Assembly (NCBI RefSeq): GCF_000001735.4
Contig: NC_003075.7
Coordinates: 2,543,001-2,607,000, forward strand
DNA: 64,000 bases
From: Arabidopsis thaliana
Taxonomy: Eukaryota; Streptophyta; Magnoliopsida; Brassicales; Brassicaceae
Direction of reading: 5' to 3'
How positions within the stretch are numbered: the first letter of the stretch is position 1; the number at the start of each line of letters is the position of its first letter. The position numbers and the translations under genes were made by a program. This document shows positions 1 through 12,089 of the stretch, one piece after another. The notes under the pieces were generated by a model. It did no database searches and was not told the origin of the DNA. It saw only the letters and a program-made list of their open reading frames with translations.

Positions 1-123
1 GCTTGTGGAGACGATTTTTACGTGCTCTTAGACTCTTCACACTGCAAATGCGTGTCCAACCGCATCATATCACTTATGTAAACAACATTTCTCAGAAAAT
101 GGCTCATTTGAGCTCTAATTAAT
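1..123 (+). pseudogene. LINE-type RNase H domain, C-terminal scrap
   Basis: The last frame before the stop near 121-123 reads RVQPHHITYVNNISQ, the usual tail of the RNase H-like domain (RVT_3 type) scattered through Arabidopsis as debris of non-LTR retrotransposons. A second scrap of the same domain lies at 11370-11744. The catalytic part would lie left of the window edge, so completeness cannot be judged. The sequence just upstream is no longer cleanly readable, so I call it a dead fragment. Confidence 0.6.
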
Positions 124-511
124 TTCAGATGACAAAAAAAAAAAAGTTTGCTTTTGGAGAGAGATCTTTTGACGTCTTTCACTCTTTTTTTTCTTAAGCG
201 TTTCTCGAATCATTTTGTCATTTCTTGATTCAAGTTTATTGCAAGAGAATCATACTGGAATCTTACGTGATTATAAAGCATTGTAAAGCAAGAATGGTTT
301 TTTACTTTTAACAACTCCGAAAAAGTGATAACTTTGACAAATAGTCAATAGATATACGATCATGGTATTATACTTTAGACCGGGATATTTAAGTAATTTG
401 AAAGTCCTTTAAACAAATGTTCCATAATATATACTTGATAACCAAAGTTCGTTATTGGAAATATCCACTAGGCTTTTGTATTTTTGTGTAAAGAGATATG
501 TTCATCTCGAA
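124..511 (+). promoter_or_regulatory. Upstream region of the small acidic gene
   Basis: No gene is visible. The stretch is AT-rich with a TATA-like run (ataatatatact) at about 424-435, some 75 bases before the chosen ATG. It is the presumed promoter and leader of the gene starting at 512; the transcription start is not determined. Confidence 0.3.
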
Positions 512-971
512 ATGTCGAAAGACAACATGATAATGTTTTCCTATGAACTCTCTAGCTCTTCTCTCATGGAAGTAAACAAAGAAGAGATCCCACAAGTACA
601 AAATCCTTTTCAATTTGAAGAAGATAAAGAAGAAACTTCTTTAGGAAAGAGAAAGATAGGTAAGTTGTTCTATTACAAAACCCATCAACTCAAGTTTTAG
701 AGTTGTGCTCTGTCTGATAAATTCGACTTTAATAGATCATAATGATTTGATATCGGCAGATACGATTATTAAGACTGAAGATGAAAGGGAAGTAAAAAGA
801 ATAGCCTTCTTCTCTCAAGAACCTCTAGAAGAAGAAGAAGAAGAAGAAGAAGACATTGATATGATCGAAGAAGATACAGAGAGAGAGGATCATAGAGATA
901 ATAGCGACAAGATCATGGAAGATAATGTTCTTGAAGAAGAGTCTGTCGTTGACTTTTATGGATTCTTTTGA
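512..971 (+). CDS. Small acidic protein, two exons, function unknown
   Basis: Two exons, 512-659 and 736-971, separated by a 76-base intron with good GT-AG ends (gtaagt ... ttaatag). The phases join exactly: codon G|AT spans the junction. The product is about 127 residues. It opens MSKDNMIMFSYEL, has a basic patch GKRKID at the junction and ends in a strongly acidic half with a run of eight glutamates (encoded by gaa/gag repeats near 829-852) and a C-terminal DFYGFF. I recognise no domain. A TTG-started extension to 455 is possible in frame, but the ATG at 512 is the natural start. The next gene is convergent, with its stop 239 bases away. The acidic tract and lack of signals suggest a soluble or nuclear protein, which is only inference. 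Confidence 0.6.
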
Positions 972-1209
972 AACTTGTCTTCTCTAAGATAGCCTCTCGT
1001 TGACTTTTTCGTTTCTTAAGCTCTTTGCTTGATTGCTTCTTTGTCATGTAATTATATATATAGGAAATGAAAAAATGTTCTCTGTCTCTTTGCATTGGTC
1101 CAAAATCAAAACTAGAGACACAAAAATGTAAGTATTGTAAATCATCTTCAAGCATCAACCTCTTCTTGATTTGAGTGAGTAAAACATGTGATGAAGCTTT
1201 TTCTGGTTT

Positions 1210-4200
1210 TCAAGACATGATCGATGATTCGGATTGATCAGGATCTGTTTGAATCTCATGTGCAAGTTGTCTCGTTAAACAATCTGCTCGTTCATCGTGA
1301 CCTCCTGCAAATGTATAAACTTTGAAAGCAAACTGAAAAGCCCTCCATAGCCTCTTAGCTCTCTCTTCCTTCATCTTGCTTTCTTCACCGTTCTTCGCTT
1401 CCTCGTTCGCTTCTCTCCTCTCCTAGAAAACAAAACGAGTCAGTCTTTCACCGCCGAGAATCAATTTGTGTAATTTATGTGTATATATTTTTACCTTTAG
1501 TGCTAACTCCATGCAATTTGATGAAACATCAACCATAGTTTCTTTGACTTGAACAAGAACTTCGAAATCAATGTTAATGTTGTATCTCTTAAACATTTTA
1601 GCGTCTTCGTCTTTTGTTCGCTCAACCGTTTCAATCTCGCCTTTAAATTTGTTGAAGTAACGCTCTATCTTGTCGAGAAGATCGTTTAATGGAGGCTCAA
1701 TTTTCCAGTTCTTGAGCTCAACTAGAATCCCATCTAACTTCTTGTACAAGGCACCAGCTGTTCTTATTACTTCTAGTTTCTTCTCAGGGAAACCTTCAAA
1801 CCTCGCGAGAACCTAAACAATCAAACGACAGATTCATATTTCGAGAGTGAAAATAGCGACTCGATTCAAAAAACACTAGGAGAATTCATACTTGAGTTTC
1901 ATCAGTTAGTTTCTCAAGAATAGATTCTACTTTGCTATGAAATTCAAGCAACTCTTTCATGTCTTTTGTCTGGAAACTATGTATTGAGGATTTCAGTTCT
2001 TCGATCGATTTAGCGTATTTCTGAACATCTTCTTCGATTTGCTGGAAATAACTTGACCTATGACACAAATGAAAGACAGTGTCAAACTCAAGACATATAG
2101 GTTTAACTTGTGGCGCAAGTCATCTACCTCTTTGTCATCTCTGCAAGTGCATCAGCCATTCCTGATCTTGCAACTTTAACAGGAGATTTCTCTGCAACAC
2201 TATTTTGCCCTTTACTTGCTTTTTTTGTTTTCCCTTCTACGCCACGGCCTTCAAGCTTCCCTTTGAGAGCCCAATAGAGATTTGCGATTTGTGCTGATCT
2301 TCTTAATTTGCTAGTTGCTTTCTTTAAGGATCTTCCGCTACCCGGTGGTGCTGGAGGTGCCGGCATCGACGGAGCATTGTCTCCATTTGTAGAATGCGTT
2401 TTCGAAAATTGACAAAACTCTCCACTTTCAGATGCTTTTGACATAGGAGGCGGCGGTGGAGGAGCTGGAGCTTTGTGTTCCGGTGATGGAGGTGGTGGTG
2501 GTGGTTGTGAGCGAAGACTAGATTTTGTGTTGAACGTTGAGACCGTTGGTGACGGCGTTTGCGGTGATGTAAGTGGTGGAGGTGGAGGCACATCTTCTTT
2601 TGGAGAAGATTCTGTTGAATCAGTCTCTGAAGTCGTGGTTTCACTATGATCCTCTGTTTCATTCTCATGCTCTGTTTCGAAACCTTCAATATGATGATGC
2701 TCTGTTTCAAAATCTTCGATATGATCATTTGCATCAATCTCATGCTCTGTTTCTAAACCTTCAATATGATGATGCTCTGTTTCAAAATCTTCGATATGAT
2801 CATCTGCATCAATCTCATGCTCAGTTTCGAAACATTCAATACGATGATGCTCTGTTTCAAAACCTTCGCTATGATCCTTTGCTTCAGTCTCATGCTCTGT
2901 TCCAGAACTTTCCCTATGATGTTCTGTTTTAATCTCTTGCTCTGTTCCCTCTGTTTCTAAAACAGAGAAATCATTATCTTCTTCTTCTTTTTCTTCTGCT
3001 AATATCTCACTCTCTTCATTTTCTTCTTCGATACCAATCTTTGTTTCACTAACACTCTCTGAATCTCTCTGTGACAAGATCTGCATAGCAAACCGCTTCA
3101 AATCAACAGGACTTAACCTATCCAAAGCTTGAGCTCTTAAGTTCCATAGACTTGGAGATGTAGAGTTACTAGACATCATCATTGTCCCTGGAAGTACTGA
3201 TCTCGGTGTTAATGGAGATGGATAAAAAGAGTTGTTACTTTCTGAATAAGAAGCAGATCTTGTAAAGCTTCTTCTTGCTTCTGATGAAACACCTTTTGGT
3301 GTTGTAAAACTCTTTCTTCCTTCAGATTCAAGATCCATCATACCAAATCTTTCTCTCGTCGTTTTGATTAGTCCATCAAGAGCTGCTAATACATGCTCCA
3401 CTGAAACAAACAAACAAACAAAAATAGTCTATTAAGAGTTCTGTTTCACATTCTAGGGTTCAAAAAAGTGTTCAAGTAAACAAACCTAGACGATCTGATT
3501 TATTCTTCCCAACTCCACTGTTTTTGTACTTAGATCGATAAATCCAGTCACTATCCATAATCCAAGAATCCCCAATAGCTCTGAGATCTTCGTAGAAGAA
3601 AATTAACATCTGTTTTTGGGGCATTTCTGGGGTTCATCAATCAGATTAACAAGACTCATCAAGTAAACAAACTCAAGAGTTTTTCTATTTTATTCTTTTT
3701 TGTTGGAGTGTTTGTCAAGTAACTCAAAATCTGTTTAAACTCTTATGTGTACCTTATCCATGTCAGCTCCTTCCATTTCAAAAGATTGATTAATGGTTAC
3801 AATCTCAGGAGATAGCTTTTGTAGATCCTTCATTGTTTGTGTTATAATCTATAACAACTCGAAAGCAAACAAGACATTAGGGTCTTTAGCTCTTTTAGAT
3901 CTTTGTGTTATAATTTATCTTTAGCTACTGACCTCGGTGACAGATAGAGAACCATCAAGAGAAGGTAAATCAATCATATCTCTAAAAGCGAATATGTTTT
4001 TCCTTAACTCAACCATCAAAATGAAATTTGCTGAGCATTTCGGCGAAGAACCCTCCAAAGTGTTCTTTCTAGGTGTATTCGCTTTCGTCTTTGAGTTCTT
4101 TACTGACAAAGGAGACGCGGTCGCGGTGGGAGTAGAAACATGTTTTGTAGAATTGAAACTCTTTGGAGAAGAAGCTTGTGCAACAGAAGAAGAGATCTGT

Positions 4201-4893
4201 GAAACTGTGCGTCTGATCTCTTTATTTTTCTTTTTTTCGACATTGTTCTTTGATGTTGTTGTGCGTCTAAAATCGTGTTTTCCTTTGATAAGCCTTTTTA
4301 GAGCAAGCCCTCTTGCGACCTAAACACAACATCATAAAGAATAATATTTTAACATGTTAATGCAAACATAAATGTAGATGTGAGTCAAAAACACATTAAG
4401 TTCTGTAAAAATAAAATTTTTTTTTCAGTTTAACTTTTTGATAAAATAAGTGTGTAAAATACAAACACAAATGCCAAACATATGTCCTTCCGTTCGTTAG
4501 TTTGTTTTTTTCATCTTTTAGTATTAGATTTCTTCTTTGGAGTCTTAAAACCCGAGCAGACTATTTAGCGAAGAAAGCTAAAGCTCATAATAGCATTTTC
4601 TCCCATGTAAGTATATCGGTTTATGAATGACTCTCCGCTCTCTTTTCGATAACTTAATATAAATGGTGATTAGAGTAAAAAAAAAATACCAAACATATAG
4701 AGTAAGCATAATTCTCGTTTGCATATAGCGTTTGTGCTCTTAATTCATTTAGAGAAGAAGACAAAACCATAAAATGTAAAGACACACGTAAATATAAACA
4801 CAAAGGAACAATGATGTTTAAAAGAACCTGCAATCTTGAGATTTTGCGACAGAAGGTTATCGGCGTGAAGCCGCAAAGCCTCCCGCTTGACAT
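1210..4893 (-). CDS. Proline-rich coiled-coil protein (AT4G04980-like)
   Basis: Eight coding exons on the minus strand, all joining in phase: 4893-4828, 4319-3933, 3848-3753, 3609-3486, 3400-2128, 2057-1892, 1812-1495, 1422-1210. They total 2643 bases, 880 residues. Order: short N-terminus; basic Ser-rich segment; helical block with ELRKNIFAFRDMIDLPS (about residues 120-140) and YEDLRAIGDSW; a Glu/His tandem-repeat region (about 378-478); polyproline tracts such as VPPPPPL (about 495-578); GMADALAEMTKR; then a helical C-terminal third ending ESSIMS. I recognise it as the 'uncharacterized protein At4g04980' type, related in layout to CHUP1-like hydroxyproline-rich proteins. Polyproline followed by coiled coil suggests an actin/profilin-linked scaffold, but that is inference. 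The start exon is the weakest part: it was chosen because its phase fits exon 2, and an upstream noncoding exon or other start is possible. Confidence 0.72.
2641..2950. repeat. Coding minisatellite (Glu/His-rich) inside the proline-rich gene
   Basis: Degenerate tandem copies of a block meaning roughly FETEHHHIEGFETEHE on the minus strand; on the plus strand the words 'gatgatgctctgtttc' and 'atctcatgctctgttt' alternate every 30-70 bases. It encodes about 100 residues of acidic, His-rich repeat. Copies differ by point changes but stay in frame, so length change by unit slippage would be tolerated. Confidence 0.8.
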
Positions 4894-5994
4894 CGCGAGT
4901 TTTGAAATCGAAAAATCGATTTCTCAACCAAAATATTATTCAATCAGGAGAATCCATTAGAAAGAGAGTCTGATCTCTTTCTTAATGAATATTTTTTCAG
5001 GTGATTCTGTTAAACAAAGGCGTGCCAAGAAAGAAAGATTTGTGTTTTTCTTCAACAATGAATGAAAGAAAATCTCGGAAACAAAATCAGTCCGGAAATT
5101 CTAGAAAGATTGAATCCATCTCTATCTCTTTCTCTATCTCTAACTCATATGGTTATTATTAGAAAAGTTTTAAATGATAGAAATCTTTGACTATAATTAT
5201 CACTGCTCTTAATTCTATTAAAACACTTTGGATTCTCCTGAAGGTTATGCTAAATATTGTAGAAGTAGAGACTATATATTATCGTTAGAGGTTAGCCGTT
5301 ATTCTTAGGTTTACAAAGAGTTCTTTTTTTCAACGGATGAAAATAGTTAGAGTCCTTAAATTAGGTTTACTAAGTCCAGTTATCAAATCGACTTAACAAG
5401 CTGAAGGAATATAAGAAGAGAAATAGGGGAATGGAGGACAATTGGTATAAACCTAAATCAGTTTCTTGAGAAAGAAGCAACCAGTTCAAGTGTGTGGATT
5501 GAGTAATAAACCCTAACTAATGCTTTTTATTAACAGGCCAGCTCAGTAATATTGACTCCAAAATATTATGGGTTAATATATATATATAGTTATCAACAAA
5601 TAAAATTGGGTCATAATATAGATTTTTTTTTATCTTAATATATAATTGTCTTTTTATAGTATATGTAGTAATGGATGTTGTGATCTTAATATTTTGCATA
5701 AGTAGAAATTCATCAAAATCTTTAATAACAAAATCATGAAATGTAGAATTATGACTTTAGTACCTTTACCTCTGTTTATAATTTTGGAAAAAGCATGAAA
5801 TGAAAACACATGTTTACATCTTTTAGATTATCGTGATTAAGAAAGCTCACATGTATATTTTTTTATAATATTGTGATTTAAGAAAGCAATGTTGCATAAA
5901 TAGAAAAAGAAAGCTCAGCTCTTATTACAAACTTAAAATTTCTTACAAATCATATTAAACATGATCTTATGTCTCGTACAAAATGCAATTGAAT
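4894..5994. other. Intergenic, promoter side of the minus-strand gene
   Basis: No coding sequence supported. 4894-5150 probably contains the leader of the minus-strand gene, including CT-rich blocks (tctctatctctttctctatctc near 5120-5142). The rest is AT-rich, with a short TA run at about 5577-5588. Confidence 0.4.
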
Positions 5995-6471
5995 CTAGTA
6001 AAGCAAATCACACGAGATTTTCTCAAAGTAGATAGTTTCATCTTCAAGATCAAATCCGATGTTGTACATTTGAAATACGGTTGTCCAGATGATGTTAAGA
6101 TTGATTCCCGGGGTCATCATCACAGCTAAACAGAAATACTCTTCTTCGATTTGTTGGAATAAGCTGGTTAGATCCAAATCTAAAGAGACTCCCTTGTAGA
6201 ATGTCAATGTTACCGTAGGCAATGAAGCTAGCTCGCGTTGAACTGTTCCATTGTAACACTCTAGTTGGCCATCACTAAAGTTGTTTAGCTTTTCGTCAAT
6301 GAAGTTGTCGATATGACTTTTGAGCTCACCGTACGATTCCCCAGCCGAGTTTAATATTGTGGTCCATGTGTCGATGATTGTGTTTCCTTTGATGGGTGTC
6401 AAGTGATTAGGAATAGTTATTCCATTAACGCTAATCATCTCAAGGTCGACATGATAATGACCATACCTCAT
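5995..6471 (-). pseudogene. Aspartic protease C-terminal lobe remnant
   Basis: The 158-residue frame matches the C-terminal lobe of plant pepsin-like (A1) aspartyl proteases of the AT2G28010/AT2G35615 type: DLEMISVNGITIP near the start, then a second catalytic motif, YGELKSHIDNFIDEKLN, LASLPTVTLTFYKG, FDLEDETIYFEKISCDLLY. Two things mark it as dead. The whole N-terminal lobe with the first catalytic Asp is missing, and the second motif reads D-T-W-T-T where active enzymes have D-T/S-G-T-T. 'IIWTTVF' also replaces the usual IIG..VFQ. No signal peptide precedes it and upstream DNA is non-coding repeat. A truncated expressed protein cannot be excluded, but it could not be a protease. Confidence 0.75.
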
Positions 6472-6501
6472 ATATTAGAATTTATATTTTAATCACATTT
6501 T

Positions 6502-7271
6502 AAGAAATGATAATGATTTTAAACACTAAACAAAATAAACAATATTAACAAAACAGAAAAATTAATTTAAATTATTTTGTTATAATCTAGATTTTAACTC
6601 AATGAACTATATATTAATGCTAGTAATTATTTTTTTATAATCAAGATTGCCAATGGCATTAATTCTTATCAAATAAATCTTTAAGTTATTTTTTTATTAT
6701 CAAATATTGATGGAGATATATTAGATAAGAAAATGCTAGTAATCAAGAATATTAATTAATTGATAAGAAATGATAATGATCTTAAAAACTAAACAAAATA
6801 AACAATATTAACAAAAAATAAATAAATTATTTTGTTATAATCTAGATTTTAACTCAATAAACTGTATATTAATGATAGTAATTATTATTTTATAATCTAG
6901 ATTGGCATTGGCATTAATTCTTATCAAAAAAATCCTTAAGTTATTTTTTTTTATCAAATATTGATGGAGATATATTAGATAAGAAAATGTTAGTAATCAA
7001 GAATATTAATTATAAGAAAAATGATAATGATCTTAAACACTAAACAAAATAAATAATATTAACAAAAAAAAATTAAAATTATTTTGGTATAATCTAGATT
7101 TTAACTCATTGAACTGTATATTAATGCTAGTAATTAATTTGTTATAATCTAGATTGCCATTGGCATTAATTCTTATCAAATAAATCTTTAAGTTAGTTTT
7201 TTTTAATCAAATATTGATGGAGATATATTAGATAAGAAAATGTTAGTAATCAGGAATATTAATTAATTGAT
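6502..7271. repeat. Three-copy tandem array, ~250-263 bp unit
   Basis: The block starting 'aagaaatgataatgat' recurs at about 6502, 6765 and 7014, and its end block recurs at about 7272. Each copy carries, in order, actaaacaaaataaa, ttgttataatctagat, a 'ggcattaattcttatcaaa' block and tattgatggagatatatta. Copies look roughly 85-90% alike. The sequence just after the array (ttgataagaattaatgcca) is the inverse of the 'ggcattaattcttatcaa' block, so inverted pairs exist as well. The unit is not the 178-bp centromeric satellite. Confidence 0.8.
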
Positions 7272-10200
7272 AAGAATTAATGCCAACGACATTTATTGTA
7301 AATAAGTTCTAACTTGAAAATTTATTTGATAAAAGTGTTCCAAAAATGTATATGTGGATATGTTCATTAAAAATTTATAGATATTTTTTTATAAGAATTA
7401 TTATTTGTATATAAATAATATATTTTTAATACATAATTTTTATCTAGGATAATTCATGATTTATGTTCTCATATTTGTTAGTTTAATATTAAAATTCAGT
7501 ATTTGTTTTTATGGTTTGGATTTTTTAGAGGTAATAAAGATCAAAAACATGTATTATTTTTTATATTTTGTTATTTTATTTTTAACTTGTATTATTTAGA
7601 GATTGACCCGCGTTATACCGGAGGTTGATTTGTTTTGTTAGAAAATTAGATATTTTTATTTTGATTAATATTATTTGTATATATATAACATATTCAAGAG
7701 ATACATCAAACGCCTATATTTTTATTAAATAAAAAATAGTATTTTGATTTTAGGATGATCTATAGATACATGCTATTGTTTTTTTATGTATTATACTATG
7801 ATACACCTCTTTATGATTTTTATAACTAATTGTTTTTTTGAAAATTTTAGTTTTTGTTTTAGTGTTTAAAATTGTATAATTGTATTTTGATTGTTAATTT
7901 TAGGATTTCATCCATGGTATATCATCCCATATTAATATCGATCCAAACTCATCCCACCATATAACCTCGTCCTGTGAAATTAAATATTATTTTATCATTT
8001 TCTTATGAAGTTCGAATATTTATAATATTGGAAACTTCAAAAAAGTTTTAATATGGACCAAACTTCATAATTGTATATTGATTGTTACATATATGATTTC
8101 ACCCGTAATCAGTATTAATATCTTTTTAATATTTATAATATTTAAACTTTTTATAAAGTTCATAAAATTTTAAAATCATTAATATTTAAATTTATTTTAT
8201 AGAGTTTAACTTTTTAAAAAGTGTTAAAAATTGTAATATTTAAATTTTAATAAAGTTTAAATAAATATAATATTTTAAAACTTTTAAACTTGTAGTTATT
8301 TAAAATAAAGAACCGGAGTAAACCGAACAACACTTTTAATTTTGGATGTTTGATATATCAAGGTTCTTTCTCATTTGTATTCAGAAACACTTTGGTCTTT
8401 TTTATAGTATGACTTTTAACGATTTCCCAATTTTTTAAGCAATGTGGGATCTTTAAAACTTATTTGTTTTCATCGATGGAGTATTATATGTCTGTTTTAA
8501 AAAATTTGAATTTCATCAGATGCAAAAAAATCTAATATTTTATTAAATATATGTATTTTATATATAAAGTAAAAAAACTATATATAAAAACAAAAAATTA
8601 TATATTTATAATGTTGATATATAGATTTAGGAAATTAGCTTTAATCGAATATAGTTCAATAAAGAAAGATTCAATTAAGGATAAAAATTTAGGAAAGAGT
8701 TAATTCAACTAATTAATACAATTCAACTAATTGTAAGTTTTTAGTTATAAAGTATTTGATTGAAATTAAATTTGTAAGGACTAATATTGAAAATAGTACA
8801 TAGGTGAAGGATTTTTGGGCAAAAAACCTACGAAAAATATAAATAAGTTCTACTAGGGTTAATTATTTCGAGAATTATACAGCCAGTTGATTCTTGCTTA
8901 GAAATTTTGAGCATAACTCAAAACGAGTTTCATGAATTCGTACTAAATAATTGAGTATATCAGTGAACAACGAATACTATTCTTTTGACCTTCCACATGA
9001 AAATTATAGTCAAAATTCAAATTGTAATGTATTAATGTAAATTATTTTCACTCGACCTTGGATTTGACTGGTCAACGTCAAATGACTCATATTCATGCAC
9101 TTTGATTTATGGCTTCTGTCAATGTAATGACTCATGATGATGCGTGTGTGACCGATTGAGATCTTTAGGTGATGGAAATCCAATCTACGCTCTAGTGGTA
9201 AGAAGAGCCCTCGAAACTTCATGAGAATATATTAAAAATGAAATTAGCTATATTGATACAATTCTTTCACGCTATACATAAAATACACTTTCTGACTGCC
9301 AATTATGATACAGTCAAATAGAACACATATCCTAATTGATGAGCCAAAAAACTTATGTATGCATAATTACATGCATGCATGATACATTAATGGGTTTCAT
9401 TAGTAACACAAAACTATATAAAGTTTTTAGCTGTTAGCTGAATCTGTAAGTTTTTTCGAAATAGTGCATAATTGTAAGAAAAAACTGTACAAAAAAACTG
9501 TACATAAGAACTGAAAGTAAAATTTTAAATAATTTTTTTGATAAATTTTTTTGATTAATAACTGTTAAAATTATACAAAATATATTGTTTTGATAATAGG
9601 TTACCATGCAAAGCAATTGAATTTAAATTAGAAGAGTTTGTTATTTTAGTTGAAGATCGATATCATTGATAATATTTATAAATTTTGACTTTCGTTTACG
9701 ATCGATATCAGATTGCTTAAAAATGTTAGATTATTGACTTTCGTTTAAGTATTATATTGATAGGTTTCTTCAGTTCGTTTCAACAAAATAAGTTACAAAA
9801 GTTTATACAAATATTAAAATATATTTGAACTAAATTTGATTTTAATATGAATTTCAGTTCTAGCTATGTTCGATTTGGTTGACTGGTGTACAAAAAAAGA
9901 TATGTTGGATTGTGTAGACATATTTTTTGGTTCGATCGGTTTTAGAGTGTATATATTAATTGTTTCAAATTCGGTATGATTTATATAATTCTGTATATAT
10001 GTGTAAACCAATGTATCCGCTAATTATACATGTGTATACATTTAGTATCATGATTCATGTATCGATATACATTATTACACAGTCGACATTACTGCCATGC
10101 CCATGCAACGTCAGGAATGTAAATAATGTATATTTACTTGACTTCATAGGCATGTCTATTATATACACACACTAGAATAGTAGCTAGCTAGATACATCTA

Positions 10201-10759
10201 AGCGTGGTGAAATTTTCATTGGCCCTTTTGTCTTTTAAATATTCCGAAAATAAGTTTCTCAAAGGCCATAATATTGACCAAGCTGGTCTATTTTAAAATT
10301 AGTTAAACAATGAATAGCAAGTATCATTTAGGTCGCCATCTAAACTTACGTTGCTCATATAATCAACATTAAACATATCAAACAGTTGTAAAATGCAACA
10401 AGATATTTATAAGTTACTCTCATTTAATATTCAAAAGTACATGTAGTATTATTATATGCATACAGTCTTCGATGAACTTCCATGAGTTCTTGGAAATTCT
10501 ATCCACGGTCGGGATTTTTAATAGTTGGGGACCAAATTTGAAACGATATCTACATATACATTTTTGCAACTATTTTGTGAAATAAATCTTGTAGTTGAGA
10601 TTTATTTACAATGGCTGCCACTAGATTTTCATTGCTTTTCTCCATAACTATAACAATTCGATTATAACCATCAAACTGCAGAAATATTTGATAGCATTTA
10701 ATTACTACAAAATTACAAAATATTTAGACAATAATTCATAAACATATCATAAATAAGAT
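7272..10759. other. Long AT-rich gene-free stretch
   Basis: No gene is supported on either strand; the short frames here start at non-ATG codons or lack any family signature. A 'gacccgcgttataccgg' motif near 7606 resembles GC-rich words of Arabidopsis Helitrons, so decayed Helitron DNA is likely. 9010-9222 minus holds a 70-codon ATG frame without recognisable features. Confidence 0.4.
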
Positions 10760-10948
10760 CAATATTAATAAAACTAATGTTTTTTTACGGGACAGGTTGG
10801 CGGGACGGGTTTGGCAGAACGTTACTTAATAACAATTGTAAACTATAAAATAAAAGTATTTTATAGATAGATATAATTTGTAAACTTTTATGTATATTAA
10901 CTTTAAAAAATAAATTGTTCCCGCGGTGTACCGCGGATTAAAATCTAA
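10760..10948 (+). mobile_element. Helitron 3' end (ATREP-like)
   Basis: The end has the Arabidopsis Helitron signature: a GC-rich hairpin (cccgcggtgtaccgcgg at 10920-10936) a few bases before CTAA at 10945-10948, with T following, as Helitrons insert between A and T. The upstream words ggcgggacgggtttgg belong to the same family ends. I could not find the matching TC... 5' terminus, so only the 3' part is claimed. Confidence 0.65.
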
Positions 10949-11369
10949 TAATCCTTAAAAGGACAAAGGATTTCAAAATAATAATTCTTATTCATCTCTT
11001 AAAAAATACTTCTCATCCCTATCTAGCTCGTTATACTTCAATCAAGAATCATAAACTAATATAAAATATCTTGACCTTGTCAAATAATCAATAATGTCGA
11101 CATGCATGTGTTACATATATAATTTCCATACCTAAATCCAATTTCCTTGCATTAGTTTATATTCCAATTATAGGGACTAGTTTTCGTTGTAGGCATAGCA
11201 AAGATAGTTTTAACAGTGCTGCAAAAAAATGGTAATCCTTTGATAACTTTAGTCAGTGGTATTTTAAAATTTTGAATAATGGTCTAGAATAAATTTATTA
11301 AAACAAACCAACTTTTTATTCATTGTAGAATATCAAAACAAAAAATTTGTTTACGACAAAACAATTTCA
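10949..11369. other. Intergenic, nothing recognised
   Basis: AT-rich sequence between the Helitron end and the RNase H relic; no gene, RNA or repeat that I can support. Confidence 0.4.
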
Positions 11370-11744
11370 TTGAATACACACCTTTGGAATATCAAAATTT
11401 TGCACATTAATTGGAGACTCATCAACCGTGGGAGCTGCCGTAGAAGTATTTCTCTACTCCATACAGAAGTCAAAGCTCTACTTTGGGCGATGAAGTGTAT
11501 GATTGGCACCGACAACAAAAAAGTAGTATTTTTTACAGACTGTTCAGACCTGGTGAAGATGGTGTATTCTCTAACCGAATGACCAGTGTTTTTAACTTAT
11601 TTGGAGAAATTCCAGACCGATAAGGAAGAATTCACAAGATTTTTCTTATTTTTAATTTCTCGTACTGCAAATGTTAAAGCGGACAAATTGACACGAAAAA
11701 TTCATACCAAATCGCTTCATATCACTTTTTGTAAATAATTTTTC
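11370..11744 (+). pseudogene. LINE-type RNase H domain relic
   Basis: Readable as an RNase H-like domain of the non-LTR retrotransposon type: LHTEVKALLWAMKCMIG, then VVFFTDCSDLVKMVYSLTE (the FTDCSDLV strand carries the catalytic Asp), then after one in-frame TGA at 11580-11582 (expected Trp) FLTYLEKFQTDKEEFTRFF and ISRTANVKADKLTRKIHT. A TAA follows at 11742-11744. No reverse transcriptase lies next to it, so it is a detached fragment, the same family as the scrap at 1-123. Confidence 0.75.
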
Positions 11745-11906
11745 TAAGAATTAGCTCTTTTGAACTCTAAAAAAAATCTCATGACAAAAAGAAAAGAGCA
11801 AATATCAAAATTTTATTAAATGTTTTTGGGTCAAGTAAATATATACAACAAAAGAAAACCCGAAGTTTTCAAGTCTCTAGCTATGGGTGAAAAAACAAAT
11901 TAACGA

Positions 11907-11938
<32 letters not shown>

Positions 11939-12089
11939 CAATTAAATAAATTTCAGTTTTTCACTCATGACCTTTGGGTTTATATATATGCAAACCATGC
12001 AAAGACTTTAAACTGGGACAAATATGGCTATATATATGTAAGGGCAAAAAAACACAAAAGAGAGACGACAATTTAGAGAAAACAAATTA
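11745..12089 (+). promoter_or_regulatory. Upstream region of the DUF761 gene
   Basis: About 345 non-coding bases before the ATG at 12090. They contain a long TA run (11911-11938) and a TATA-like tatatatat at about 11981-11989 and 12031-12037. Confidence 0.35.
11911..11938. repeat. (TA)n microsatellite
   Basis: Fourteen perfect TA/AT units, about 150 bases upstream of the DUF761 gene start. Confidence 0.95.

Noticed and set aside
2324-2960. Several open frames on both strands over the proline-rich gene
   Set aside because: Side effects of the GA-rich coding minisatellite and polyproline codons; they shadow the real minus-strand exon.
9010-9222. 70-codon ATG frame on the minus strand
   Set aside because: No recognisable motif, no promoter or splice evidence, surrounded by decayed repeat DNA.
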